From Lysobacteraceae bacterium (GTDB lineage Bacteria > Pseudomonadota > Gammaproteobacteria > Xanthomonadales > Xanthomonadaceae), in assembly GCA_027483745.1 (NCBI GenBank), contig JAIXTZ010000160.1, positions 1-10,451 of the forward strand: a DNA stretch of 10,451 nt, read 5' to 3'. The notes beneath the pieces are model-generated. The model saw only the letters and a list, made by a program, of their open reading frames with translations, was not told the DNA's origin and did no database searches. Positions 1 through 6,915 of the stretch are shown here, piece after piece. The number at the start of each line of letters is the position of its first letter. Position 1 is the first letter of the stretch. A program made the position numbers and the translations under genes.

Positions 1-1077
1 GTGGTGATGGGCAGTTGCACCGCCGGCGGCGCCTACGTGCCGGCGATGTGCGACGAGTCGATCATCGTCAAGGAGCAAGGCACGATCTTCCTCGGCGGCC
101 CGCCGCTGGTGAAGGCCGCGACCGGCGAAGTGGTCGATGCCGAAGCGCTCGGCGGTGCCGACGTGCACACACGCATTTCCGGCGTGGCCGACCATTACGC
201 CGAGGACGACCGCCACGCGCTGGCCATCGCCCGCGACGTGCTGGCCCACCTCAACCGCAAGAAGTCGCCGACGGTCGCGACGCAGCCCCCGCGCGAGCCG
301 ATGTACCCGGCCGAGCAGCTCTACGGCGTCGTGCCCAAGGACACCCGCAAGCCCTTCGACATCCGAGAGGTCATCGCGCGCCTCGTCGACGGAAGCGAGT
401 TCCAGGAGTTCAAGGCGCGCTACGGCACCACGCTGGTGTGCGGCTTCGCCCACCTGCACGGCTACCCGGTCGGCATCGTGGCCAACAACGGCATCCTGTT
501 CGCCGAGAGCGCGCTGAAGGGCGCGCACTTCATCGAGCTGTGCAACCAGCGCAACATCCCGCTGGTGTTCCTGCAGAACATCACCGGCTTCATGGTCGGC
601 AAGAAGTACGAGAACGCCGGCATCGCGAAGGACGGCGCGAAGATGGTGACGGCCGTGGCTTGCTCGCACGTGCCGAAGTTCACCGTCGTGATCGGCGGCA
701 GCTTCGGTGCTGGCAACTACGCCATGTGCGGCCGCGCGTATGGCGCGCGCTTCCTGTGGATGTGGCCGAACGCGCGCATCTCGGTGATGGGCGGCGAGCA
801 GGCCGCCAGCGTGTTGGCGACGGTGAAGCGCGACGGCCTCGAGGCCGCCGGCAAGGCCTGGAGCGCCGACGAGGAAGAGGCCTTCAAGGCGCCGATCCGC
901 GAGCAGTACGAGACGCAGGGCAGCCCCTACTACGCGACCGCGCGCCTGTGGGACGACGGCATCATCGACCCGGCCGATACCCGCCGCGTGCTCGGCCTCG
1001 CGCTGTCGGCGTCGTTGAACGCGCCGATCGAGCGCACGTCCACCACCGAGCAGCGCTACGGCGTGTTCCGGATGTAA
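1..1077 (+). CDS. liuB: Methylcrotonyl-CoA carboxylase, beta (carboxyltransferase) subunit, 5'-truncated by window edge
   Basis: This is the carboxyltransferase subunit of the biotin enzyme that carboxylates 3-methylcrotonyl-CoA to 3-methylglutaconyl-CoA in leucine/isovalerate breakdown; it partners with LiuD at 8237-10240. Only the last 358 residues are present, whereas the family is usually about 535, so the GTG at base 1 is an internal Val codon and not the start. Visible landmarks are [13 protein letters not shown] near the cut end, [12 protein letters not shown], the acyl-CoA/biotin pocket segments [19 protein letters not shown] and QNITGFMVG, then [16 protein letters not shown] and [16 protein letters not shown]. 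These match methylcrotonyl-CoA carboxylase beta more closely than propionyl-CoA carboxylase beta. The pathway assignment is supported by liuC, liuD and liuE further right. The reading frame is intact to TAA at 1075-1077. liuA (isovaleryl-CoA dehydrogenase) would be expected upstream, outside the window. Confidence 0.95.
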   Translation: MVMGSCTAGGAYVPAMCDESIIVKEQGTIFLGGPPLVKAATGEVVDAEALGGADVHTRISGVADHYAEDDRHALAIARDVLAHLNRKKSPTVATQPPREPMYPAEQLYGVVPKDTRKPFDIREVIARLVDGSEFQEFKARYGTTLVCGFAHLHGYPVGIVANNGILFAESALKGAHFIELCNQRNIPLVFLQNITGFMVGKKYENAGIAKDGAKMVTAVACSHVPKFTVVIGGSFGAGNYAMCGRAYGARFLWMWPNARISVMGGEQAASVLATVKRDGLEAAGKAWSADEEEAFKAPIREQYETQGSPYYATARLWDDGIIDPADTRRVLGLALSASLNAPIERTSTTEQRYGVFRM

Positions 1078-1138
1078 TCGCTCCCGCGCCGCCCCCTCCC
1101 ATTTCCGCACGCCCCCCGCTCAAGGACGATCGGTTTCC

Positions 1139-2836
1139 ATGATTGTCGGCATCGACCTCGGTACCACGCACTCCCTCATCGGCGCATTCGTCGATGGACA
1201 GCCCAGACTCTTCCCGAATGCGCACGGCGACTTGCTGACGCCCTCGGCGATCAGCGTCGACGACGGCGGCACGCTGCTCATCGGCAAGCCCGCGAAGGAG
1301 CGGGTGATCAGCCACCCGCGTCAGAGCGTCGCCAGCTTCAAGCGCTGGATGGGCAGCCGGCGCGAAACGACCCTTGGCAAGAGGGCGTATCGTCCCGAGG
1401 AGCTGTCGGCGCTGGTGATCCGCTCGCTGCTGGACGACGCCGAAGCCGCGCTCGGCATCCGCCCAATCGAGGCCGTCATCAGTGTGCCGGCCTACTTCGG
1501 CGACGCACAGCGGCGCGCCACGCGCAGGGCCGGAGAGCTCGCCGGGGTGACGGTGGAGCGGCTGATCAACGAACCCACGGCGGCCGCATTGGCGTACGGC
1601 TTGGCCGAGAAGCTCGACGACGCCCACGTCCTCGTGCTGGATCTCGGTGGCGGCACCTTCGACGTCTCGATCCTCGAGCTGTTCGATGGCGTGGTGAAGG
1701 TGCATGCCAGCGCCGGCGACAACTTCCTTGGTGGTGACGACTTCACCGAGGCGCTGGAGCAGCACGTCCTCGTCGAAACCGGCGTGCTCCGCACGACCTT
1801 GCCCGCCGGCGAGGCGAGCCTGCTGCGGCAGCGCGCGGAAGTCGCGAAGCGCCAGCTCTGCGCCGGCCAACCGGCCCAGATCACCCTGACGCTGGGCGGC
1901 CGGGAGTACTCCGTTGCGCTCGACCCCGACCGCTTCGACGAGGTGATCTCGCCACTGGTGGCGCGGATGCGCGCGCCGATCGAACGCGCGATCCGCGATG
2001 CGGGCCTGCGTGGCCCCGACCTCGCGGAGATCGTGATGGTGGGCGGCGCCTCGCGGATGCCGCAGCTTTCGCGCCTTGCCGCGCGCCTGCTGGGCCGACT
2101 GCCGCTGCGTCATGTCGCCCCGGACGAGGCGATCGCCCACGGCGCCTGCGTGGCCGCGGGCCTGAAGGGGCGCGACCAGGCGCTGGAGGAGATCGTCCTC
2201 ACCGACGTCTGCCCGCACTCGCTCGGCGTCGCCATCAGCATCGACCTCGGCAACGGCGTACGCAGCGACGGGCACTTCGACCCAATCATCGAGCGCAACA
2301 GCACGGTCCCCGTGAGCCGAGTCCGCGAGTACAGCCCCGTGCATGCAAACCAGACCTCGGTGAAGCTGCACGTGTTCCAGGGCGAGAACCCCCGCGTCGA
2401 GCACAACGTGGCCTTGGGCTCGCTCGACATCCCGCTGCCGCCGGGCCGCCCGGAGGACCGGGCGATGGACGTACGTTTCACGTACGACATCAACGGCGTG
2501 CTGCAGGTCGAGGCAAAGGTCCAGAAGTCCGGCATCGTGCGCGAACTGGTCATCGTGCAAGACGGCAGCGGGCTCGACGACGCCGAGGTGAAGGCGCGGC
2601 TGGCCGAGTTGGCGGCGCTGAAGATCCATCCACGCGACGAGCAGCCCAACATCGCCATCGTCGCCCGGGCCGAGCGACTCTACGCCGAGGCCCTCGGCGA
2701 GGATCGGCAGCAGCTGCAGGCGATGATCCTGCAGTTCCAGTCGGCGCTGATGACGCAGGACCGCGAGCTCGTGGCTCGCCACCGCGCGTCGTTCGAGGAG
2801 GCGCTCGACGCCCTCGACGGACGGCGGCATCGATGA
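1139..2836 (+). CDS. hscC: HscC-type Hsp70 chaperone
   Basis: A 565-residue Hsp70 whose length and sequence match HscC (556 residues in E. coli) rather than DnaK (about 638). The nucleotide-binding domain has phosphate motif 1 IDLGTTHS at residues 5-12, the connect region INEPTAAALAYG, phosphate motif 2 LDLGGGTFD at 167-175, and the adenosine motif VGGASRMP at 301-308. HscC-like signatures are the N-terminal KRWMGS, SAGDNFLGG, and DVCPHSLGV opening the substrate-binding domain at about residue 355. The lid is short, as in HscC, and the C terminus lacks the DnaK EEVD-type tail. ATG 1139 is preceded by AAGGA at 1122-1126, 12 bases away, a rather long spacing. The stop overlaps the next gene's start (ATGA, 2833-2836), so the two are probably co-translated. 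HscC is a cytosolic ATPase with its own dedicated J-partners; its natural clients are poorly defined. The 61-bp gap after liuB shows no convincing terminator or promoter. Confidence 0.93.
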   Translation: MIVGIDLGTTHSLIGAFVDGQPRLFPNAHGDLLTPSAISVDDGGTLLIGKPAKERVISHPRQSVASFKRWMGSRRETTLGKRAYRPEELSALVIRSLLDDAEAALGIRPIEAVISVPAYFGDAQRRATRRAGELAGVTVERLINEPTAAALAYGLAEKLDDAHVLVLDLGGGTFDVSILELFDGVVKVHASAGDNFLGGDDFTEALEQHVLVETGVLRTTLPAGEASLLRQRAEVAKRQLCAGQPAQITLTLGGREYSVALDPDRFDEVISPLVARMRAPIERAIRDAGLRGPDLAEIVMVGGASRMPQLSRLAARLLGRLPLRHVAPDEAIAHGACVAAGLKGRDQALEEIVLTDVCPHSLGVAISIDLGNGVRSDGHFDPIIERNSTVPVSRVREYSPVHANQTSVKLHVFQGENPRVEHNVALGSLDIPLPPGRPEDRAMDVRFTYDINGVLQVEAKVQKSGIVRELVIVQDGSGLDDAEVKARLAELAALKIHPRDEQPNIAIVARAERLYAEALGEDRQQLQAMILQFQSALMTQDRELVARHRASFEEALDALDGRRHR

Positions 2837-4437
2837 CGGCGACGCCGTGGGCGATCCTCGGCGTTGCCGACGACGCCGATGCGAAAGCCATCAAGCGGGC
2901 CTATGCGCGGGCCGTGAAAGCCTCGCGACCCGACGAGGATCCCATCGGCTTCCAGCGGCTGAACGACGCTTACGAGTGGGCCCTGGCCGCGGCACGGCAG
3001 CGCGATGCGGAGGCCGTCTCCGGGCATACCGACGCATCCCCCGAGCCGGAACCGGCGGCCCTGCCGGAGCTCGGCCGACCCGTCGAGAGCCCGGCGGAGG
3101 CACCACCGCCGCTGCCCGAGACGCCGGAGCCCGAAGCGTCGCAGGAGGCGCGCGGCTTCGATTTCGCGGCGTTCTTCGACGCGCTGGCGCCCCGCCTATC
3201 GACCGACCGGCCGGACGCATTGAACCGCTGGCTCGATGACCATCCGGAGCTGTACTCGATCGACCTCAAGTGGGCGCTCATCCCCCATGTCGTGAATGCC
3301 TTGGCCGAGCACGTCGTGCCGATCCGTCCCAGGGCGGACAACATCGCCGTCGTGCTGGCCTTCTTCGGGGTCGATGCGCGACTGCGCCGCCATCCCGCGC
3401 TGGCACCCGCACTGGACCACATCGACGCTTCGCTCGTGCGCATGGCGAGCGGCATCGAGACCCCGCACGAAACGCCCTTCGCTTCGCCGCTGGCGTCCGA
3501 GCTGGACGCCGAGACGCTGGACGCCGAGCGCGAGACGCTGCGTCGCGAGATCCGCCAGAGCCTCGACGGGCGCGGACGCGTGCTGACGCGACGGCAGGCG
3601 GCGCTGCTCGAGCACGCCATCGACGACGTGCCGCGCTGGCGCGTGTTTCTCGACCTGTTGCCACCGAATCGCCAGCGCGACGCGCAAGCACACCTGGGGC
3701 CACACGCCCTCCGGCTGCGACGCTGGCAGGCGGCCGGAGTCGACGTGCCGAACCTCGACCTGCTGCTGGCCTTGGCGGCACCGGCGGGGGTCAACGGACC
3801 GAAGACCCTGATGAGCGCCGTGCGCATCCTGCTGGCCGGCGGGTTGGGCGCCCCGCTGCTGGCGTACGGCCTGACACAGGAGCCCGCGTCCCCCATCCAA
3901 GGGCTGCTGGCGGCGGGCGCGATCGCCACCGGCGCGACACTCGCGACCACGGCCACCCTGTGGCTGCTGGGCTTGGCCTTCGGATGGCTTCTGGAAGCGT
4001 TCGCGATCCTGATGGGCCGACTCTGGCCCTGGATCCAGCGCCGGACCTGGACCCTCTACCGCTGGATGCTGGTGGCGCCCGCGACGCTGCTGCCTCTGGC
4101 TGGATGGCCCGCCGAAACCGGCGCCAACCTCGCACTGGGTTTCTCCGGTTTCGCGCTGGCCTGGGCGAGTAAACCCAAGGTCGTTCCGCTGCTGGTGCTG
4201 GTTTTGCTGCTGGGCACCACGACGCTGCACGCGGGCTTGGCGATCGAAGCCGTCTCGCTGTTGGATTTGAACCGGTTCGGCATGGCAATGGGCGTTGTCG
4301 CCGCCTTCGCCGTCGAGCGGGTGGTCCAACGGCGCGCACTTCGCGAACAGGGCACGCCTCCCGAGGGCTGGGGGCCCACGTTCGCCGCCCTTTGGATGGT
4401 CGCGATCGCTTGGTTCCTGGTCCTGATCGTTCCCTGA
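2833..4437 (+). CDS. Membrane-anchored J-domain-like protein, probable HscC co-chaperone (DjlB/DjlC type)
   Basis: A 534-residue protein starting inside the hscC stop codon (ATGA). Residues 1-57 read as a compact J-domain: PWAILGV, a basic helix KAIKRAYARAVKA, then FQRLNDAYEWAL. The loop between these helices carries R32-P33-D34 instead of the classical HPD (codons CGA CCC GAC, 2926-2934). Residues 63-105 are a Pro/Glu/Ala-rich linker. Residues 108-205 are a soluble helical region with AAFFDALAPRL and LAFFGVDARLRRHPAL, and 225-310 is charged and helical. From about 327 to 533 I count six or seven hydrophobic segments (about 327-347, 355-395, 411-446, 449-470, 482-495, 515-533). E. coli HscC is served by J-like membrane proteins of similar layout (DjlB, DjlC), so the same role is inferred here from layout and from overlap with hscC. 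There is no cytochrome or transporter motif to suggest another job for the membrane part. Confidence 0.82.
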   Translation: MTATPWAILGVADDADAKAIKRAYARAVKASRPDEDPIGFQRLNDAYEWALAAARQRDAEAVSGHTDASPEPEPAALPELGRPVESPAEAPPPLPETPEPEASQEARGFDFAAFFDALAPRLSTDRPDALNRWLDDHPELYSIDLKWALIPHVVNALAEHVVPIRPRADNIAVVLAFFGVDARLRRHPALAPALDHIDASLVRMASGIETPHETPFASPLASELDAETLDAERETLRREIRQSLDGRGRVLTRRQAALLEHAIDDVPRWRVFLDLLPPNRQRDAQAHLGPHALRLRRWQAAGVDVPNLDLLLALAAPAGVNGPKTLMSAVRILLAGGLGAPLLAYGLTQEPASPIQGLLAAGAIATGATLATTATLWLLGLAFGWLLEAFAILMGRLWPWIQRRTWTLYRWMLVAPATLLPLAGWPAETGANLALGFSGFALAWASKPKVVPLLVLVLLLGTTTLHAGLAIEAVSLLDLNRFGMAMGVVAAFAVERVVQRRALREQGTPPEGWGPTFAALWMVAIAWFLVLIVP

Positions 4438-4454
4438 GCGGACGCTCCGGCGAT

Positions 4455-4468
4455 ACGCGTCAGCGCGT
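4455..4468. other. Small hairpin at the convergent gene ends
   Basis: ACGCG-TCAG-CGCGT is a perfect 5-bp stem with a 4-base loop. It spans the stop of the Cys-tailed protein gene, 17 bases past the J-protein gene's stop. No T-run follows on either strand, so it is not a classical intrinsic terminator. It could slow polymerase or cap the 3' ends of the two converging transcripts. Confidence 0.3.
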
Positions 4469-4684
4469 CGCCTCGCAACCGCCGCAGCCACCGCAGCCGC
4501 CAACGGCCGCCCTCGGCGGAGCAATCCACCGCCCTGCGCGCTTCATCCACGCCGGCCGCCCCTCGCGCACCAGCGGCACGGCCAGCGCGACGCGCAGGCG
4601 GCGGCTGAGGCTTGGCGAGCGGTCGTGCAGCACGAAGGCCGCAGCGGCCAGCACGACCAGCCCAACGACGAACTCCTGCAGCAT
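4460..4684 (-). CDS. Small membrane protein with C-terminal CxxCxxC tail, third gene of the feo operon
   Basis: This 74-residue protein begins at ATG 4684-4682, whose A is the last base of the feoB stop (TGATG), so it is very probably translated with feoB. Residues 3-20 form one hydrophobic helix (LQEFVVGLVVLAAAAFVL). It is followed by a strongly basic middle (DRSPSLSRRLR, KRAGR) and a glycine-cysteine tail with C64, C67 and C70 in GGCGGCGGC. These are the only cysteines, and they come from near-identical 9-base units at 4475-4501. Small proteins next to feoB in other bacteria include FeoC and the FeoB-associated Cys-rich membrane proteins. This one resembles the latter in plan: one helix, then cysteines. 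It may belong to a DUF family seen after feoB in Xanthomonadales, but I cannot name the family with certainty. A role in binding iron or an Fe-S cluster at the FeoB exit is inference only. Confidence 0.8.
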   Translation of the reverse strand: MLQEFVVGLVVLAAAAFVLHDRSPSLSRRLRVALAVPLVREGRPAWMKRAGRWIAPPRAAVGGCGGCGGCEATR

Positions 4685-6525
4685 CACCCCGCCCCCATCG
4701 CGACGGCGAGCTGGTACGTGATCAGGGTCGCACCGTAAGCGAGCGCGAACAGGTAGGTCGTGGCGATGCCGGTCTGCCGCCAGCTGTTGGTCTCGCGCTT
4801 GATCGTGGCCAGGGTGCTGACGCACTGCGGGGCATAGATGAACCACACCAGCAGCGCGAGCGCCGTGGCCAGCGACCAGTCGTTGGCGATCAGCGGCGCC
4901 AGCGCGCCGGCCTGGTCGTCACTGACGGCGCTGATGGCGTAGACGGTGGCCAGCGCCGAGACCGCCACCTCGCGCGCCGCCATGGCCGGAATGAGCGCGA
5001 TGCAGATCTGCCAAGTAAAGCCGATCGGTGCGAACAGCGGCACGATGGCGTGACCGATCATGCCGGCGAAGCTGTGGTCGATGGCCGCACCGGTGGCGCC
5101 GTCGGGCGGCGCAGGGTAGCTGGCGAGGAACCACAGCAGCACCGTGAGCGCCAGGAGGATGCCGCCCACGCGCTTCAGGAAGATCACCGCGCGCTCGTAC
5201 AGGCCGATGGCGACGTCGCGCGGGTTCGGCCAACGGTAGGCCGGCAGCTCGAGCAACAGCGCGTGCTCGCGCGTATCGCGGCGCCAACGCTTCATCACCC
5301 AGGAGACGGCGAGCGCCGAGAGGATGCCCGCGGCGTATAGCGCGAACAGCACGAGGCCCTGCAGATTGAACACGCCGAACACCTCGCGCTGCGGGATGAA
5401 GGCGGCGATCAGCAGCGCGTACACCGGCAGCCGCGCGGAGCAGGTCATCAGCGGCGCCACGAGGATGGTGGCGAGGCGATCGCGCGGGTCCTGGATGCTG
5501 CGCGTGGCCATGATGCCGGGCACGGCGCAGGCAAAGCTCGACAGCAGCGGGATGAAGCTGCGCCCCGACAGGCCGACGCCGGCCATGACCCGATCGAGCA
5601 GGAAGGCCGCGCGGGGCAGGTAACCGCTCTCCTCGAGCGCGAGGATGAAGAAGAAGAGGATCAGGATCTGCGGCAGGAACACCACCACGCCACCGAGCCC
5701 GGCGATCACGCCGTCGACCACAAGGCTCTTCAGGGGCCCGGCCGGCATCCACGCCGCCACGGTAGACCCCAGCCACGCGGTGCCGGCTTCGATGCCCCCC
5801 ATCAGCGGCTCGGCCCAGGCATAGACCGCCTGGAACATCAGGAACATCACCGCCGCGAGGAGCATGAAGCCGAACACCGGGTGCAAGACGATGCGGTCGA
5901 GACGGTCCTCGGTGGTGAGGCCCGCCGAAGGCATCCGGACGGCGGCATCCAGCAGGCGATGGACCTCGGCGTGCAGGGCCTCGGCATCGGGCATGACGTT
6001 CGTCGCGGCGGCCGGTGGCAGGCGCGCCTCGCCGGCGTCGATGGCGGCCAACAGCGCATCCGCACCGCCGCGCTGCACGGCGACGGTGGGCACGACGGGC
6101 ACGCCGAGCTCCGCGGACAGACGCGCGATGTCGATGGCGATGCCGCGCCGTTCGGCGGCATCGACGAGGTTCAACACCACCAGCATCGGCTTGCCCAGCG
6201 CACGCAGCTCGAGCACGAAGCGCAGGTGCAGGCGCAAGTTGGTGGCATCGACCACGCAGAGCAGCACGTCGGGCGCCGGTTCGCCAGGATAGAAGCCACG
6301 CAGCAGGTCGCGGGTCACGGCCTCGTCGAGGCTGGCGGCATGCAGGCTGTAGGCACCGGGCAGGTCAAGGAGAGCCAGCTCCCGGCCCGAAGGAAGCCGC
6401 GCGCGGCCTTCCTTGCGCTCGACGGTGACGCCGGCGTAATTCGCCACCTTCTGCCGGCTGCCGGTGATGCGGTTGAACAGCGCGGTCTTGCCGCAGTTCG
6501 GGTTGCCGACGAGCGCGACGCGCAT
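4684..6525 (-). CDS. feoB: Ferrous iron transporter FeoB
   Basis: FeoB is the inner-membrane Fe(II) permease with an N-terminal GTPase domain. G1 is GNPNCGKT at residues 7-14, the switch I Thr lies in GVTVERKEG (T34), G3 is DLPG at 54-57 and G4 is NLVD at 119-122. The membrane core begins near residue 213. The first Gate motif includes SSFACAVPGIMATR (C333) and LMTCSARLPVY (C362), the second includes IPAMAAREVAVSALATVY at about 512-529, and a conserved APQCVSTLATIKRETNSW lies at 565-582. At 613 residues it is well short of E. coli FeoB (773); much of the difference is a short linker after the GTPase domain and a short C terminus. The start chosen is ATG 6525-6523, overlapping the feoA stop as TGATG; a GTG one codon earlier is possible. 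No strong Shine-Dalgarno is seen, which fits translation coupled to feoA. Confidence 0.96.
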   Translation of the reverse strand: MRVALVGNPNCGKTALFNRITGSRQKVANYAGVTVERKEGRARLPSGRELALLDLPGAYSLHAASLDEAVTRDLLRGFYPGEPAPDVLLCVVDATNLRLHLRFVLELRALGKPMLVVLNLVDAAERRGIAIDIARLSAELGVPVVPTVAVQRGGADALLAAIDAGEARLPPAAATNVMPDAEALHAEVHRLLDAAVRMPSAGLTTEDRLDRIVLHPVFGFMLLAAVMFLMFQAVYAWAEPLMGGIEAGTAWLGSTVAAWMPAGPLKSLVVDGVIAGLGGVVVFLPQILILFFFILALEESGYLPRAAFLLDRVMAGVGLSGRSFIPLLSSFACAVPGIMATRSIQDPRDRLATILVAPLMTCSARLPVYALLIAAFIPQREVFGVFNLQGLVLFALYAAGILSALAVSWVMKRWRRDTREHALLLELPAYRWPNPRDVAIGLYERAVIFLKRVGGILLALTVLLWFLASYPAPPDGATGAAIDHSFAGMIGHAIVPLFAPIGFTWQICIALIPAMAAREVAVSALATVYAISAVSDDQAGALAPLIANDWSLATALALLVWFIYAPQCVSTLATIKRETNSWRQTGIATTYLFALAYGATLITYQLAVAMGAG

Positions 6526-6776
6526 CACGGCGTCACCCCGGCTTCCGGAACGAGCTGCACGCGGGCCGCTTCGACGCGACGCAGCGCGAAACGCGTGCCG
6601 GCGATCTGCACCAGCAGCGGATCACCGCCAAAGGGACCCCGCGTCACCACGCGCACCGTCTCTCCGGCGACGAACCCGAGCTCGCGTAGCCGCCGAGCGA
6701 TCGCATCGTTGGCCTGCACGTCGTGGACGGCGGCGACGGTGGAGGTGCTGCCGGAAGGCAAGTCGAGAAGCGTCAC
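6525..6776 (-). CDS. feoA: Ferrous iron transport protein A (FeoA), GTG start preferred
   Basis: FeoA is a small cytosolic SH3-like protein needed for FeoB function. The core RRLRELGFVAGETVRVV, then GPFGGDPLLVQIAGTRFALRR and EAARVQL, is typical. I place the start at GTG 6776-6774, giving 83 residues that begin MTLLDLPSG, a usual FeoA opening. An AAGGA lies 7 bases upstream (6788-6784). The in-frame ATG at 6803 would give 92 residues and has an AAAGG before it. That ATG, however, overlaps a TATAAT and sits at the end of a palindrome resembling a Fur box, so a transcript from that promoter would begin downstream of it. The gene overlaps feoB by one base (TGATG) and is the first of three genes. 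Iron repression through Fur is the expected control. The gene identity is firm; the start choice is inference. Confidence 0.9.
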   Translation of the reverse strand: MTLLDLPSGSTSTVAAVHDVQANDAIARRLRELGFVAGETVRVVTRGPFGGDPLLVQIAGTRFALRRVEAARVQLVPEAGVTP

Positions 6777-6783
6777 GGGCAAG

Positions 6784-6788
6784 TCCTT
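6784..6788 (-). promoter_or_regulatory. Ribosome binding site supporting the feoA GTG start
   Basis: AAGGA on the minus strand, separated by 7 bases from GTG 6776-6774. This near-ideal spacing is the main translational argument for the shorter FeoA. Confidence 0.55.
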
Positions 6789-6802
6789 GAGAATAGTTCT
6801 CA
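6788..6802. promoter_or_regulatory. Putative Fur box in front of feoA
   Basis: The perfect inverted repeat TGAGAA-TAG-TTCTCA. The overlapping 19-mer at 6789-6807 matches 13 of 19 positions of the classical Fur consensus GATAATGATAATCATTATC. It forms an AT-rich island in very GC-rich DNA and lies next to the TATAAT facing feoA, where bound Fur-Fe(II) would block transcription start. Fur control of feo operons is well established in proteobacteria; binding at this site is inferred. Confidence 0.75.
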
Positions 6803-6807
6803 TTATA
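6802..6807 (-). promoter_or_regulatory. -10 element of the feoAB promoter
   Basis: A perfect TATAAT on the minus strand. A transcript starting about 7 bases downstream would begin near 6795, inside the palindrome, leaving a leader of roughly 19 bases that includes AAGGA ahead of GTG 6776. No good -35 hexamer is present at 16-19 bases upstream, so the promoter may be weak or activator-dependent. Confidence 0.5.
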
Positions 6808-6819
6808 GACCTTTGCCTC

Positions 6820-6831
6820 TCGGCGCGCCGA
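6820..6831. repeat. 12-bp perfect palindrome in the feoA-liuC intergenic region
   Basis: TCGGCGCGCCGA is self-complementary with no loop. It lies between the feoA promoter and the possible liuC promoter. In DNA this GC-rich such a palindrome can occur by chance. It does not resemble the AT-rich LiuR-type operators known for leucine catabolism genes. It is noted as a possible protein-binding site only. Confidence 0.3.
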
Positions 6832-6866
6832 CCCCGCACCGACGTGGGCGACCCCGGCGCAGTCGC

Positions 6867-6872
6867 TAGAAT
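6867..6872 (+). promoter_or_regulatory. Possible -10 element for liuC
   Basis: TAGAAT within GCTAGAATC, 47 bases before the liuC start. It differs from TATAAT at one position. No clear -35 is visible 16-18 bases upstream. A promoter is expected here because liuC has a divergent neighbour and must begin its own transcript. Confidence 0.4.
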
Positions 6873-6910
6873 CAGGGGCTTCCGGCTCTGGCCGGTGCCC
6901 ATCCCCCTCC

Positions 6911-6915
6911 GGAGG
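6911..6915 (+). promoter_or_regulatory. Ribosome binding site of liuC
   Basis: GGAGG, 4 bases before the GTG start at 6920. The spacing is short but the match is strong, and this decides the GTG start for liuC. Confidence 0.65.

Noticed and set aside
962..2830. 622-codon open frame on the minus strand, opposite hscC
   Set aside because: The translation is a low-complexity mix rich in Arg, His, Asp and Gln with no family resemblance. It mirrors the hscC codons and is a typical antisense shadow in GC-rich DNA.
3196..4524. 442-codon open frame on the minus strand, opposite the J-protein gene
   Set aside because: Gln/Arg/Gly-rich shadow translation. The plus-strand frame has a J-like domain, coherent membrane helices and coupling to hscC.
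4685..4846. Upstream extension of the Cys-tailed protein to 4846
   Set aside because: The added 54 residues lie out of frame over the 3' end of feoB and are Arg/His/Asp-rich. The TGATG start at 4684 gives a clean membrane helix at the N terminus.
6820..6831. Transcription terminator for feoA or liuC at the 12-bp palindrome
   Set aside because: There is no loop and no T-run, and the site lies upstream of both divergent genes, where a terminator has no obvious role.
6801..6902. N-terminal extension of FeoA upstream to 6902
   Set aside because: The extra 33 residues cross the divergent promoter region, are basic and unlike FeoA, and lack a plausible ribosome binding site.
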